Source of the DNA: Sulfobacillus thermosulfidooxidans
GTDB taxonomy: Bacteria; Bacillota; Sulfobacillia; Sulfobacillales; Sulfobacillaceae
Direction: 5' to 3'
DNA: 64,000 nucleotides
Assembly (NCBI RefSeq): GCF_001280565.1
Contig: NZ_LGRO01000001.1
Span: forward strand, 1,736,001-1,800,000
Both the position numbers and the translations under genes were made by a program. The notes under the pieces were generated by a model that worked only from the letters and a program-made list of their open reading frames with translations, ran no database searches and was not told the DNA's origin. Below are positions 46,864 to 56,509 of the stretch, one piece after another; position 1 is the stretch's first letter, and the number at the start of each line of letters is the position of its first letter.

Positions 46864-49002
46864 GTGAACAGAAAAACGATCACTTCATGGATTGTCAAAC
46901 ATCCTTGGCATACGATAGTTTTATGGACCGTGATTTTTATCGGATCCCTGCCATTTATGCTAAATTTAACCCACCAGTTCAAAACCGACGGGCTCGGTGT
47001 GCCAGGAAGTCCTTCCCAGCATGTCCAAGATATTGTTCAAAAGAATTTTGGCACCTTGGCCAATTCCACGGCAACCGTTGTGTTCTATTCACCCTCCCGT
47101 GTCAATCAGCCTCAGTATCTTGAAGCGATGCAGCGTATATTGCGTGCCATGCAAAAGATTCCCGCAGTGGCCTCGGTTCCTTCCGTCCATCAACTCGCCA
47201 TCTCACCTGATGGCCATGTGATGTATGGCACCATCTTTTTTAATCATGTGACCACCAATTCACTTGCCGATACCAAGGCGGTCGTTCCGTTGCGCCACCT
47301 TTTAAAAAAAACGCCTTCAGGACTTCAAGGAGGGTTAACGGGTCTCGTTCCTCTTGAACGCTCGTTTACCGATCAGGTCGACAAAGATCTCAAAACCGCG
47401 GAAATCTGGAGTTTCCCATTAACGCTCATTGCCCTGGTCTGGATTTTTCGGAGTGTCATTGCACCGATTGGTCCCCTCGCCATTGGATTTGGGGGCATTA
47501 CCGTGGGCCTGGCAGGAATCGATCTCATTGCCCGCGTCATTGCGATTGCCCCCGAAGTGGAAGATGCTGCCGCTATGATTGGACTCGGCGTAGGAATTGA
47601 TTATGCGTTATTGATGGTTCATCGGTACCGTCTAGCGAGAAAGATGCATCCAGCTGCTGATGCCGCCAATATCGCTGCCGCAACGGCAGGACGCGCCGTG
47701 TTATTCTCAGGCAGTATCGTGGCCGCGGCTTTTGCTGTTGTGCTCTTGGTTCACCAGCCCTTAATGCGGTCGATGGCGCTCGGGTCATTGGCTGCGGTGT
47801 TAGCCACGGTCATTGCTGCCCTGACGCTATTACCAGCCATTTTAGTAGTCTTGGATCGCTGGTTAGACTGGCCCTACCGGCAATCGATGGAAAAACCCAG
47901 CCCCTGGTGGCAGTCCTGGGCAAAACGAGTCATGAAACGGCCGTTATGGGGTCTTTTTACCTCAGGTACATTATTGTTATTGCTTGCATGGCCCGTGACT
48001 TCCATGCATTTTTGGAATCCTGGTGTCGATACTTTGCCGGCTTCGTCGCAAACCCGACAAACCTATGATTTGTGGTTAAAGCACACGTTTTCCGGCGTAG
48101 GCAGTCCCTTATGGGTAGTCTTGGAAAAATCCTCGAGTCTTTATACGCCTTCGAGCTATAAGCAAATTCAAGCGGTCAGAGCAAAAATTCTCCGCCAATC
48201 CGATGTCCATGAAGTGCTTCCTCCCCTGCCTAACTTGCCCATTTCCGCCTTTAATGCGCCGCCTCCAACTATTTTCGATGACGCCTTGTCGCCGTCTCAT
48301 CGCATCTTTTTATTCACGGTATTCCCCAATTCTCACGGCGAATCTCAGGCCACCCAAGCCTTAGTCCGTCACTTGCGATCGTTGTCCTATCCATTTTCCG
48401 GAACCGTCCTAATCGGTGGGGGAGTCGCCTATACCGTGGATGTCATCGCGCTCATCTTACACTGGCTCCCCATTGTAGCTGTCCTCATCGCAGTTACCAC
48501 CATGATCTTGCTGTTTCGACTCTTTCATTCGGTGGCTTTAGCCATAAAAGCGGTCATCATGAACTTGTTATCGGTTTCAGCAGCTTCGGGTCTTCTGGTA
48601 CTGGTTTTCCAAGATGGTTTAACCCGGCCGCTGACAGGCATCGCGGGCGCCAGAGCCATTGACTGGACCACGCCCTTAATCTTGTTCTCCGTTCTGTTCG
48701 GATTATCGACGGATTACGAAGTGTTTTTGTTAACCCGGATTATGGATTATCATCATGAACATTATCCAGACGCTGAAGCCATTGCCCAGGGACTGGCCGA
48801 TACCGGCCGCATTATCACAGGGGCTGCGCTCATTATGGTGACGGTTTTTATTGCCTTTGGTGTCATTGGTCTTGAATTTATGCAAGAACTGGGAATCGGA
48901 CTGGGTATTGCCATTTTACTTGATGCTACCCTTGTGCGGTTAATTCTCGTCCCTTCCATTATGCGCTTATTAGGATCATGGAATTGGTGGCCCGGCGCAT
49001 AA
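46864..49002 (+). CDS. MMPL-family RND-type transporter
   Basis: A 712-residue membrane protein, start GTG 46864 after TAGAGG. Two repeats of a TM helix, a large exported loop and five TM helices. TM4 region of the first repeat has EDAAAMIGLGVGIDYALLMVHRYR, that is the GVGIDYALLM signature of MMPL/HpnN proteins with the proton-relay Asp-Tyr pair; the second repeat has FGLSTDYEVFLLTRIMDYHHEH. Such proteins export lipids, siderophores or hydrophobic drugs using the proton gradient. No adjacent regulator or partner. C-terminus is a short Trp-rich tail. Confidence 0.92.
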   Translation: MNRKTITSWIVKHPWHTIVLWTVIFIGSLPFMLNLTHQFKTDGLGVPGSPSQHVQDIVQKNFGTLANSTATVVFYSPSRVNQPQYLEAMQRILRAMQKIPAVASVPSVHQLAISPDGHVMYGTIFFNHVTTNSLADTKAVVPLRHLLKKTPSGLQGGLTGLVPLERSFTDQVDKDLKTAEIWSFPLTLIALVWIFRSVIAPIGPLAIGFGGITVGLAGIDLIARVIAIAPEVEDAAAMIGLGVGIDYALLMVHRYRLARKMHPAADAANIAAATAGRAVLFSGSIVAAAFAVVLLVHQPLMRSMALGSLAAVLATVIAALTLLPAILVVLDRWLDWPYRQSMEKPSPWWQSWAKRVMKRPLWGLFTSGTLLLLLAWPVTSMHFWNPGVDTLPASSQTRQTYDLWLKHTFSGVGSPLWVVLEKSSSLYTPSSYKQIQAVRAKILRQSDVHEVLPPLPNLPISAFNAPPPTIFDDALSPSHRIFLFTVFPNSHGESQATQALVRHLRSLSYPFSGTVLIGGGVAYTVDVIALILHWLPIVAVLIAVTTMILLFRLFHSVALAIKAVIMNLLSVSAASGLLVLVFQDGLTRPLTGIAGARAIDWTTPLILFSVLFGLSTDYEVFLLTRIMDYHHEHYPDAEAIAQGLADTGRIITGAALIMVTVFIAFGVIGLEFMQELGIGLGIAILLDATLVRLILVPSIMRLLGSWNWWPGA

Positions 49003-49251
49003 ATCCTTCAGCACTTTTAGTGCGCCGCCGCCTAAATGGCATTCATTCTTGAGAGTGTGCGGGATAACTCTTGTCATCGAGAGATCATGAGTCATCAAGA
49101 CTCTTTTTATCCGTACCCTAATCTTGTTACCGGAATTTTCGCTGTCCACTTAACATCAGGATCTTAATCCAAACGCAGGGATGATATGATCCCCGAAGTC
49201 CATCTCTTATCAGCCTTTCGCCTCTGTTGAGGGCCAGTTTGGACCAATCCT

Positions 49252-49785
49252 TTACCATACATCTTGACTAAAGACAATGCCCGGGCGACCTCTTGAGGCA
49301 TTCCACTGTTTCATTAACATAATTTGTCTGGCGGCTAAATCCGGATAAGGCTCAGGGGTCATATCAATCCGCGCGATTTTTCCCGATAAATGATGCGCGG
49401 AAGCCGGCCATGGCATGGCCTGCAAAACGTTGAGGGCACCATTGGCCGGATCGGTCAATGCCCACACCACAGCCTTAATATGTGACATAATTAGGGCCCC
49501 TGTACAAAGGAGACAGGGCTCCATCGTGGTATAAAGAATATGACCCCATGGACGATATTGCTTCGTCTTCGAATCGATCAAATGAAAAGCCGCATCCTGG
49601 AGTGCCATAATCTCGGCATGAAGGGTGGTATCACCCGCCGTAAAGACCCGATTTCTTCCCCGGCCTATCACCTCCCCCTGATCTGTTACAAGAACAGCTC
49701 CAATGGGAATACTCCCTTCCGTTAATGCTTGTTCTGCCTGTGCAAAAGCTTATAGTAAAAACTGACGGTGTCGCACATTTTCCAT
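49252..49785 (-). pseudogene. Cytidine/guanine-type deaminase, interrupted by an early stop
   Basis: ATG 49785 has GGAGG upstream and codes ENVRHRQFLL, then TAA at 49752-49750 where a Gln or similar codon would continue AFAQAEQALTEGSIPIGAVLV. Downstream the CMP/dCMP-deaminase fold is complete: zinc motif HAEIMALQ, then MEPCLLCTGALIMS with the P-C-x-x-C ligands, and a long C-terminal part. Without the first 12-50 residues the central beta strand is missing, and the only downstream start (GTG 49671) would remove it. Either a real nonsense mutation or a base error. Its family contains TadA-like tRNA and free-base deaminases. Confidence 0.78.
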
Positions 49786-50041
49786 ACTGTCCTCCATCCA
49801 AAAAGCATTTTTTATTGAGCTTAATTTCGCCATTCTCCATGATTATCCTGTTTCTTTCGATACTGACGGAAACCCGAATGCATTTCATAGTCTTGTTATA
49901 TATTTCAAAACTCGTTATTATATATGTTATATTATTTTTATACTTATGTTAATTATTAGGCTCAATATAAATATATTATGTTATCTATTTGGATAGTGTC
50001 ATTGCCGATTGTGGTCACGGTTGTTAGGAAAGGTGATGTGC
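49786..50041 (+). promoter_or_regulatory. AT-rich divergent promoter region of the sulfite reductase operon
   Basis: A markedly AT-rich block (about 49900-49990) full of TATA-type steps (GTTATATATG, TTATATTATTTTTATAC, AATATAAATATATTATG) precedes the sulfite reductase gene. It is the sort of UP-element-like promoter used for highly expressed genes, but precise -35/-10 boxes cannot be chosen. Confidence 0.4.
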
Positions 50042-51586
50042 ATGGCCAAGGTCACTCCTGCCGATATTGAACGCATAAAACACGAAAAAGACGGGTTAGC
50101 TGTTTTAAATGAGATTCCTACCTGGATCGAACAGGGGATCTCATCGATCAGCCCCGAGGATCTCGTGCGGCTTAAATGGCTCGGATTATTTTACCGCGAA
50201 TCAACCCCGGGGTTGTTTATGTTGCGTCTTCGTATTCCCGGGGGTCATCTTTTGCCACACCACTGGCGCACTATCGCGGATTTGTCCCGGCGTTACGGGA
50301 AAGGACATATGGATTTAACCACCAGGCAATCCATACAACTCCGCTATATTGCGCTCGAAACGGTCCCTGCAATTTTTTCAGCCCTGAGAGAGGTCGGACT
50401 TTCAAGCTGGCAAACGGGAATGGACAGCGGGCGCAACATTTTAACTTGTGCCTTAGCTGGTCACCTGGCCGAAGAAATCATCGATACCCGCCCGGTGGTT
50501 CGCGAATTATCGCGTCTCTTTGAATATAATCCCCGTTATTCTAATCTTCCCCGGAAGGTTAACATCGCCATAACCGGATGTCCCTCGAACTGTGTTCATG
50601 CCGAAGCCAATGATATTGGGTTCATTCCCGCAGATTTTGACGGCACCAAGGGATTTAACGTGTTTGTCGGCGGTGCTTTGGCACATCAATACCGGGGCAT
50701 AGGGATTCCTTTGGACGTTTTCGTCACACCTCAAGACGTCACCGCATTGACCATGGCGCTTTTAGATATTTACCGTGATGAAGGTTTACGGACGAACCGC
50801 TCCAAGTCCCGCTTACGGACACTGGTTTTAGAACGCGGCGCCGATCAACTGCGAATGGACCTCGAGCATAAATTAGGACATTCGTTAAATCGGGCAGGCA
50901 CTGATCTCAGGCGCTTAGATCATCACGATCATTTGGGTCTCAGTCCTTCCACTGAACCTCAAGCGGTGCATGTGGGAGTGCACATTCCCTACGGCAGCAT
51001 TTCAGCCGATGATTTTGAGGGCCTAGGAGAACTTGCCATGCGAGCGGGTTCCGGCGAATTAAACCTCTTACCGAGTCAAGATGTGGTACTGCTCAACATC
51101 ACCAATGTGTCGGCCATTTCCCATCATCCCTTACTGGCTCGCTATTCTATCAATCCGCCATTGCTCGAGCGAAATGCTGTAGCGTGTACAGGGAAACCGC
51201 ATTGTCCATTAGCCATTACCCACACTAAAGAACCGTTATCCCAAATCTTATCGACGCTGTCGGAGAACATTCATTTGCGGCAAAGCGTCACCATCTCCTT
51301 TTCCGGATGCACCAATGCCTGCACCCAACAAGGACTAGCGGATATTGCGCTTACGGGAGTCAAAGTCAAAGTGGGGGATCAATGGGAAGAAGGGGCTGAT
51401 ATTTTAATTGGGGGACAGCCCGGTCCTCAAGCCCGCATTGCCGAACGCGTCTACCGGCAAATCCCTTTTAGTCAACTCACTGGTACTCTGCAAGATATTT
51501 TAACGTCCTATTTTGCTGATCGGATTTTACCGGCGATATCTCCCCTGGGTCATGTTGAACCGGTGCCTAAAGAGGCCTCATCATGA
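50042..51586 (+). CDS. Ferredoxin-type nitrite/sulfite reductase (siroheme, 4Fe-4S)
   Basis: About 514 residues; ATG 50042 is 7 bases after AAGGTG, better than ATG 50036. Two half-domains of the NirA/CysI fold are seen: LRIPGGHLLPHHWRTIADLS with MDLTTRQSIQLRY in the first; VHIPYGSISADDFEGLGELA in the second. The siroheme/4Fe-4S cysteines are Cys382 and Cys388 (ACTGKPHCP) and Cys423 and Cys427 (SGCTNACTQQG). TGCPSNC (179-184) lies in the first half. It reduces sulfite to sulfide or nitrite to ammonia in the cytoplasm. The overlapping siroheme synthase gene and nearby sulfur genes favour sulfite. Confidence 0.93.
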   Translation: MAKVTPADIERIKHEKDGLAVLNEIPTWIEQGISSISPEDLVRLKWLGLFYRESTPGLFMLRLRIPGGHLLPHHWRTIADLSRRYGKGHMDLTTRQSIQLRYIALETVPAIFSALREVGLSSWQTGMDSGRNILTCALAGHLAEEIIDTRPVVRELSRLFEYNPRYSNLPRKVNIAITGCPSNCVHAEANDIGFIPADFDGTKGFNVFVGGALAHQYRGIGIPLDVFVTPQDVTALTMALLDIYRDEGLRTNRSKSRLRTLVLERGADQLRMDLEHKLGHSLNRAGTDLRRLDHHDHLGLSPSTEPQAVHVGVHIPYGSISADDFEGLGELAMRAGSGELNLLPSQDVVLLNITNVSAISHHPLLARYSINPPLLERNAVACTGKPHCPLAITHTKEPLSQILSTLSENIHLRQSVTISFSGCTNACTQQGLADIALTGVKVKVGDQWEEGADILIGGQPGPQARIAERVYRQIPFSQLTGTLQDILTSYFADRILPAISPLGHVEPVPKEASS

Positions 51587-52221
51587 GTGCATTCCCTGTA
51601 GCCATTGAATTAGAGAAGCAAAAAGTCATCATTCTTGGGTCTGGTACACTTGCCGCCCAACGCATTAACAGTCTCATCAATACGGGGGCCATCATTCATG
51701 TTTATGGTCCCTATCCTGTTCAGGAAATTTTAGACTTCATGCACACAGGCCAAGTGACATATTACGATAGAGAGATTACTGAATCAGACTTCTGCGATGT
51801 CAAACTGGTCTTTGTTACCGATGTGCATCCGTTCAATTTGAATATGATTCAGCAGTGGTGCCATCAACACCATGCGTGGATTCATGTCGCAGATGTACCT
51901 TCATCTTGTGACTTTTATGCTGTCAGTCAATTACGGCGAGGTGATTTGGTCATCGGGGTTTCGACAAGTGGACTCGCGCCAAGTTTGGCTCGACGCGTCC
52001 GCATGGCTTTAGAACCGCTTTTTGATTCATCATGGGGCGATATTGTTAGAGCGTTAAGTCATCACCGCCGTCACCACTCGAGTCCATGGGATACGGTATC
52101 ATTAAATCAATTAGCCCAACACTATATCAAAACCCACCTAATGCCCCACATCTCGTCGACACCCACAGAAGCACACGCAACGCATCAAGAACACATGGCA
52201 TGGCAAGAGAAACGGTTATGA
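51583..52221 (+). CDS. Precorrin-2 dehydrogenase / siroheme synthase N-terminal type
   Basis: A 212-residue protein overlapping the reductase gene by 4 bases (ATGA), hence translationally coupled. N-terminal Rossmann fold: FPVAIELEKQKVIILGSGTL then AAQRINSLINTGA; later VHVADVPSSCDFYAVSQLRRG and VIGVSTSGLAPSLARRVR, the MET8/CysG-N signatures. It oxidises precorrin-2 with NAD and may insert iron, making siroheme for the upstream gene product. The CysG methyltransferase half is absent, so uroporphyrinogen methyltransferase is elsewhere. His-rich at the end of the protein. Confidence 0.93.
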   Translation: MSAFPVAIELEKQKVIILGSGTLAAQRINSLINTGAIIHVYGPYPVQEILDFMHTGQVTYYDREITESDFCDVKLVFVTDVHPFNLNMIQQWCHQHHAWIHVADVPSSCDFYAVSQLRRGDLVIGVSTSGLAPSLARRVRMALEPLFDSSWGDIVRALSHHRRHHSSPWDTVSLNQLAQHYIKTHLMPHISSTPTEAHATHQEHMAWQEKRL

Positions 52222-52503
52222 ACAACAAAAGCATACGAATACTGAAGTGATGACGCACGTTTCGCCAACATGGACTTAGTATTCTCCTAGAACCTTAGAT
52301 TTCGTAAACCATTGTCTGCAATGGGCCATTGGCTGGCCGGGGGTATTTCTTGATACGCAAAGGGCATGTGATCTTCTGATGCATAAGCCAAGGGACAGCA
52401 TTAAGTTGCTGTTCCCATTCAACCTATTCAAATCACTATAGAGATTGCCGGTTTTCTGTGCAGAATCCTAACAATCTGCTGGCATCAGCATCTATATCTT
52501 CAT

Positions 52504-52956
52504 TTAATACCGAGTTGGATAGAAATCACGAGGTTTTGTGAAAAAGCTCGTCTCACCCCGTAAAAAGCCATCTTGCAATTTCTGACCTGAACTTCCTTCG
52601 CTAATTCCCCCGATACTCCGTCGGTAACCGCGAAGATGCCCCTTTAACCTTGCAGTGTTTGGTGTGTCTTTTATCCCTTGATGCTGTGTAAAAAGGAATT
52701 TTTGGGCTACATCTTCGAGGATGTCTTTGAGGACCACAACGACTTGCCCAGCCATCTCTTTGCGATATCCCATGTCTTGATTATTGGGACTTATTAGCGT
52801 CAGCTCATTCTTGTTGTTGAAGGGCGCATTCACATTCCGGCAAGATGGTCCCTTGTAACCAGATGACTTGACCCTATTGGACGTCTTTGGGCTGGACCAA
52901 ATTGGGTAAGGAAAGATGATCTTAATGCCGTACCAGATCTTGGTATCACCGGCCAT
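52504..52956 (-). CDS. Doubtful hypothetical protein in an 800-base intergenic region
   Basis: The region 52222-53030 otherwise lacks genes. This 150-codon frame from ATG 52956 has a moderately convincing residue composition (KEMAGQVVVVLKDILEDVAQ is helix-like), but no domain is recognised and its start lacks a good ribosome site. Rare features are a Ser/Asn-rich middle and a charged C-terminus. It could equally be a decayed gene. The remaining sequence shows nothing. Confidence 0.3.
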   Translation of the reverse strand: MAGDTKIWYGIKIIFPYPIWSSPKTSNRVKSSGYKGPSCRNVNAPFNNKNELTLISPNNQDMGYRKEMAGQVVVVLKDILEDVAQKFLFTQHQGIKDTPNTARLKGHLRGYRRSIGGISEGSSGQKLQDGFLRGETSFFTKPRDFYPTRY

Positions 52957-53030
52957 AATGAATAGGTTTTGAGAGCGTGAATAAACGCTTCAAACATTGA
53001 AATCATGAGAGCCAAATGAGGTGAGTAACG

Positions 53031-54287
53031 ATGATTAAAGCCGATGCTCCATTATGGATAGGGATCATTATTGGTGCTATCATAGGCGGATTCGCGGAAT
53101 TATGGGGTATTGCCAACCCAGAAACCTTAATTCGGTTGGCTCGTTGGAAAGATCGTTTATTTATTGGCTGTATCGCCATTGGTTCCGCCGTCGGGGCGAT
53201 TGTTTTATATGGACTCTATGCCAGTGGGGTGGATATGCATTTCGGCCCGAAACCAGTGTATATTGTGGGAATCATCATTGGTGGATTGTTGTTTGGTACA
53301 GGCATGGCCATCTCAGGATATGTGCCGGGTTCTGAATGGATGGCTTTAGGCGAAGGACGGCGTGATGTGTTATACGCGATTCCCGGAGGAATTTTAGGAG
53401 CGGCGACCTGGACCTTGTTGTATCAAACCTCGTGGGGTCAATGGTTGGTTCACACATTAAATTTTGGCGATTTGATTTTAACGGGATCGATTAAGCATAT
53501 TCATCCCACAGAAACATTTATTGTCTCGCTTCTCTATGCGGCGGTGTTATTACTGATTGCATATTTTCTTCCCCGTTATCAAGGAGGCCGCAAAAGTTGT
53601 CTCCGGCAATCAATGAGCAAAACAGTTGATGATGTCGACAGAGAATATAAAGCCGACACCCTCGCCTATCTGTCTGAAGGCGGCATGGAAGTGAATACCG
53701 GAAGTTGGAATAAGGAAATTGTCGAACAAGATGTTCCCAATTCGAACTTCTACTCCCCGGTTATGTTATTTGTCGGTGCTGTCATTGGGATTACCGTGGT
53801 GTTGGGCATTTTTCTCCACCAAATTTTTGGTGAGTCGACCACCTTTTCCTGGCTGGCAGGACAATTACTGTTGCCGCATTATGCGTATAGTCACATTGTC
53901 TTTACCAAGATTGGTTGGGAGCCTTTATCTGACATTGGCACATTTTTTGGGGCCTTTATATCCGCCGTCTTTGTCAGTCGACGGTTTAATGCTTTTCGCC
54001 CTGTCATTCCGCCATCTTGGCGCAACCGTTTTGGTCACAACCCATTGACCCGCGCCGTGGGGGCGTTTGGCGGATCGTTTTTGGTCTTATTTGGCGCCCG
54101 TATGGCTGATGGCTGTGCCAGCGGTCACATCTTAAGCGGTGGTGTGCAAATGGCCATCAGTGCGTGGATTTTTACCATTGCGGTGTTAATTTCCATGTTA
54201 ATTACCGCGAAATGGGTGTATGGCAACAGTAGTGAAAAAGTTCATGCCGAAGAAGTCGTTTCTGATCAAAGGAGTGCGGTACAATGA
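53031..54287 (+). CDS. YeeE/YedE-family (TsuA-like) sulfur-compound transporter
   Basis: A 418-residue membrane protein, ATG 53031 after GAGGTGAG. Two homologous halves: first with IIGGLLFGTGMAISGYVPGS, second with FGGSFLVLFGARMADGCASG-H. In TsuA, which imports thiosulfate, conserved Cys line the path; here the Cys of the second half is kept (DGCASG) but the first-half position is Val98 (GYVPG instead of GYCPG). A soluble insertion (about 195-235) links the halves. It is followed by a small membrane protein with a 4-base overlap. Placed next to sulfite reductase genes, it probably moves thiosulfate or sulfide equivalents. Confidence 0.9.
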   Translation: MIKADAPLWIGIIIGAIIGGFAELWGIANPETLIRLARWKDRLFIGCIAIGSAVGAIVLYGLYASGVDMHFGPKPVYIVGIIIGGLLFGTGMAISGYVPGSEWMALGEGRRDVLYAIPGGILGAATWTLLYQTSWGQWLVHTLNFGDLILTGSIKHIHPTETFIVSLLYAAVLLLIAYFLPRYQGGRKSCLRQSMSKTVDDVDREYKADTLAYLSEGGMEVNTGSWNKEIVEQDVPNSNFYSPVMLFVGAVIGITVVLGIFLHQIFGESTTFSWLAGQLLLPHYAYSHIVFTKIGWEPLSDIGTFFGAFISAVFVSRRFNAFRPVIPPSWRNRFGHNPLTRAVGAFGGSFLVLFGARMADGCASGHILSGGVQMAISAWIFTIAVLISMLITAKWVYGNSSEKVHAEEVVSDQRSAVQ

Positions 54288-54535
54288 ACACATCATCTCG
54301 TTTCATGGGCTGGATGTTCGGTTTAGGTTTTGTCTTAACGCTCATCATTGCCGCCATAATCACCCATAATTCCGCCAGTAAACCCTTAACATTTGCACAA
54401 GTGATCACCGTTTCATTGATTCCCTTAGGGTTACTGGGCTTGGCGACTCTTTATTATGGACAAGATCACAAAGATGCATCGTCATCGCATTCTTCAGACC
54501 GTGTCCACCGTTCTTCTCATGTTACACCCCACTGA
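54284..54535 (+). CDS. Small two-TM membrane protein in the sulfur unit
   Basis: An 83-residue protein whose ATG overlaps the stop of the YeeE/YedE gene (ATGA). Two TM helices, FMGWMFGLGFVLTLIIAAII and VITVSLIPLGLLGLATLYYG, then a Ser/His-rich tail (HKDASSSHSSDRVHRSSHV). Translational coupling suggests it is an accessory subunit of the transporter. The His-rich end could bind metal. Not a recognised family. Followed by a strong hairpin. Confidence 0.68.
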   Translation: MNTSSRFMGWMFGLGFVLTLIIAAIITHNSASKPLTFAQVITVSLIPLGLLGLATLYYGQDHKDASSSHSSDRVHRSSHVTPH

Positions 54536-54561
54536 ACTCGTGTTTCTCACTCATCGTTGAG

Positions 54562-54592
54562 GGGACCTCCCTTCCTGATGAAGGGAGGTCCC
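54562..54592 (+). terminator. Terminator hairpin after the YeeE/YedE unit
   Basis: A 13-bp perfect stem (GGGACCTCCCTTC at 54562-54574 with 54580-54592) with a 5-base loop. No T-tract follows, so it may be an RNA-stabilising hairpin as well. Confidence 0.65.
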
Positions 54593-54723
54593 TATGCTAA
54601 TTAACGGATTTGACGATACACCGGGCTCAGTGGATAAGTCGATACCGCTTACCAACGTTAAGGTTTTGTCGCGTTCTGATCACGATTATCAAAATGATTC
54701 GCTAAAAGAAGGGAAGAACAAAA

Positions 54724-56133
54724 ATGGTCACAAATGACACATACGATCTGATTGTTATTGGGGGTGGTGGCGGAGGATATCCCGCCGCGTTTCGCCTTGC
54801 TCAAGCGCAGAAAAAGGTTTTATTAGTCGATACACTGGGAAATTTAGGTGGCAATTGTCTGTATGAAGGCTGTGTCCCTTCGAAGTCCGTGCGTCTGGCC
54901 ACATTACGGATCCATGAGGCCCGTCAGGCTCCGTTTTTTGGCGTGGATATTCCCTCCGTCACGGCCGCGTGGTCGGCAATCCGGAATTACAAAGACGGGG
55001 TCCAAGCTCGCCGCTACCTGCAACATCAACAAGAGATTGCGGAGGCCGCCCCGGCTTTAACATTTGTCCATGGAACCGGAAGACTCCTTAGTGCTCAATC
55101 CGTGGAAATCACAGATGTCGAGCACAGCGATATCCGAACAGTGTTTGGCAAACACATTCTAATTGCCACCGGGTCGGAACCGCAATCGCTGCCCATTACC
55201 GGATTTGAATATACGTGGAATTCTCATGACCTTTTTGCCTGGCAGAAAACGCAAGAAGCGCTGCCAGATGATATGCTCATTTTGGGGGGAGGATATATCG
55301 GGGTCGAAACCGCGTCTATGCTCTCTGATTTAGGCATTCGTATCACCTTATTAGAAATGGCTCCGACCATTCTCTCCGGCATGGATCCCGACCTCATTCG
55401 TGCCATCACCGCCAATTTATCGAAGCGCGTCACGCTCGTCACGGGGGTTCAGGTCACCGCGATACAAAAACAAGACAAAAATCAATTCATTGTCCAAGCT
55501 CACCAAGAGGATGGGCAATTACGGGAATGGCAAACATCGCGCGTGTTAGCCGCCGTCGGACGCATTCCCCATCTGCCGCAAACCTTAGGGCTGGATCACG
55601 TTGGCGTGGCTTATGACAAACATGGCATTGTCACGGATCCTTATATGCGCACCAATATTCCTCATATCTATGCCGCCGGAGACGTGAATGGCCAATCCAT
55701 GCTGTTCCATTCTGCCGTCCGTATGAGCGAAATGGTAGCGGAACATATTTTGAATCCGCATGATTTGTTGATCGGATTCCATCCCGAAGAAATGCCCACC
55801 ACCGTTTTTTCCCGGCCCGAAGGCATGTCTGTAGGCCTGACAGCAGAGCAAGCTCTGTCACGTGGGCTCAAAGTTGATGAATATACCAAGGCGATGGGAA
55901 AGGAGGCGTGGGCACAGATTGCCGGTGAGCTAGAAGGATTTTTCAAATTGGTTGTCAGCCGTTCCACGGGTCAAATCATCGGCGCCCACAGTGTCGGCAC
56001 ATGCAGCGCGGCTTTGTCGGCTGCGCTGCATATGGCCGTTCATATGGGCTTGACACCACGGCAACTGGCCCAAATGACATTTCCTCATCCCACGCAATTT
56101 GAAATTATTGACCGTTTGGCGCGCTCAATTTAA
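54724..56133 (+). CDS. Pyridine-nucleotide disulfide oxidoreductase (lipoamide dehydrogenase-like)
   Basis: A 469-residue flavoprotein. FAD fold: DLIVIGGGGGGYPAAFRLA; redox-active disulfide CLYEGC (Cys45, Cys50) in LGGNCLYEGCVPSK; NAD(P) fold ILGGGYIGVETASML; second FAD motif IPHIYAAGDVNG; dimerisation domain with HPTQFE, which replaces the usual HPTLSE of lipoamide dehydrogenase. ATG 54724 follows AAGAAGGGAAGAAC. Close relatives accompany sulfur oxidation loci (LbpA/sHdr) or detoxify metals. Being downstream of the sulfite reductase and YeeE genes, it may act on a sulfur carrier. Not a mercuric reductase, lacking its Cys-Cys tail. Confidence 0.88.
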   Translation: MVTNDTYDLIVIGGGGGGYPAAFRLAQAQKKVLLVDTLGNLGGNCLYEGCVPSKSVRLATLRIHEARQAPFFGVDIPSVTAAWSAIRNYKDGVQARRYLQHQQEIAEAAPALTFVHGTGRLLSAQSVEITDVEHSDIRTVFGKHILIATGSEPQSLPITGFEYTWNSHDLFAWQKTQEALPDDMLILGGGYIGVETASMLSDLGIRITLLEMAPTILSGMDPDLIRAITANLSKRVTLVTGVQVTAIQKQDKNQFIVQAHQEDGQLREWQTSRVLAAVGRIPHLPQTLGLDHVGVAYDKHGIVTDPYMRTNIPHIYAAGDVNGQSMLFHSAVRMSEMVAEHILNPHDLLIGFHPEEMPTTVFSRPEGMSVGLTAEQALSRGLKVDEYTKAMGKEAWAQIAGELEGFFKLVVSRSTGQIIGAHSVGTCSAALSAALHMAVHMGLTPRQLAQMTFPHPTQFEIIDRLARSI

Positions 56134-56509
56134 GCGAAGTTACGGGAAGTTTTTTAGGCTCAGACCGAAGAAGACCTCATAACCGCCGTATCTCCAAGAA
56201 ATCGGTAGTTGCCCCTAGGTTTCCGGGTTGGCAAGATTCTTTAAGTCCTAAAAGGTCCACGGAGATTTCTTGTCAACCCGCTATCATCACCGCATATCTG
56301 GATCGAACAGACAACTCGCAATGACGCTACCCTATTGTTGTAACAAACCCTACAGGGTGCCTAGGTCGTCGGATCACATATTTTTCATCCTAAACCAAAA
56401 AGTGGACCCTTCGCTACTGTTTATTTTTAGTTGACAGCTCTTGCTCTAACTTCTTGCGAGTGGCTTTTTGTCCCACTAAAACCCATGGGGCCTAATTCAT
56501 TGGGACGCA
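56134..56509. other. Intergenic stretch, no gene seen
   Basis: No coding frame or hairpin with T-tract is recognised between the two convergent units. Confidence 0.5.
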
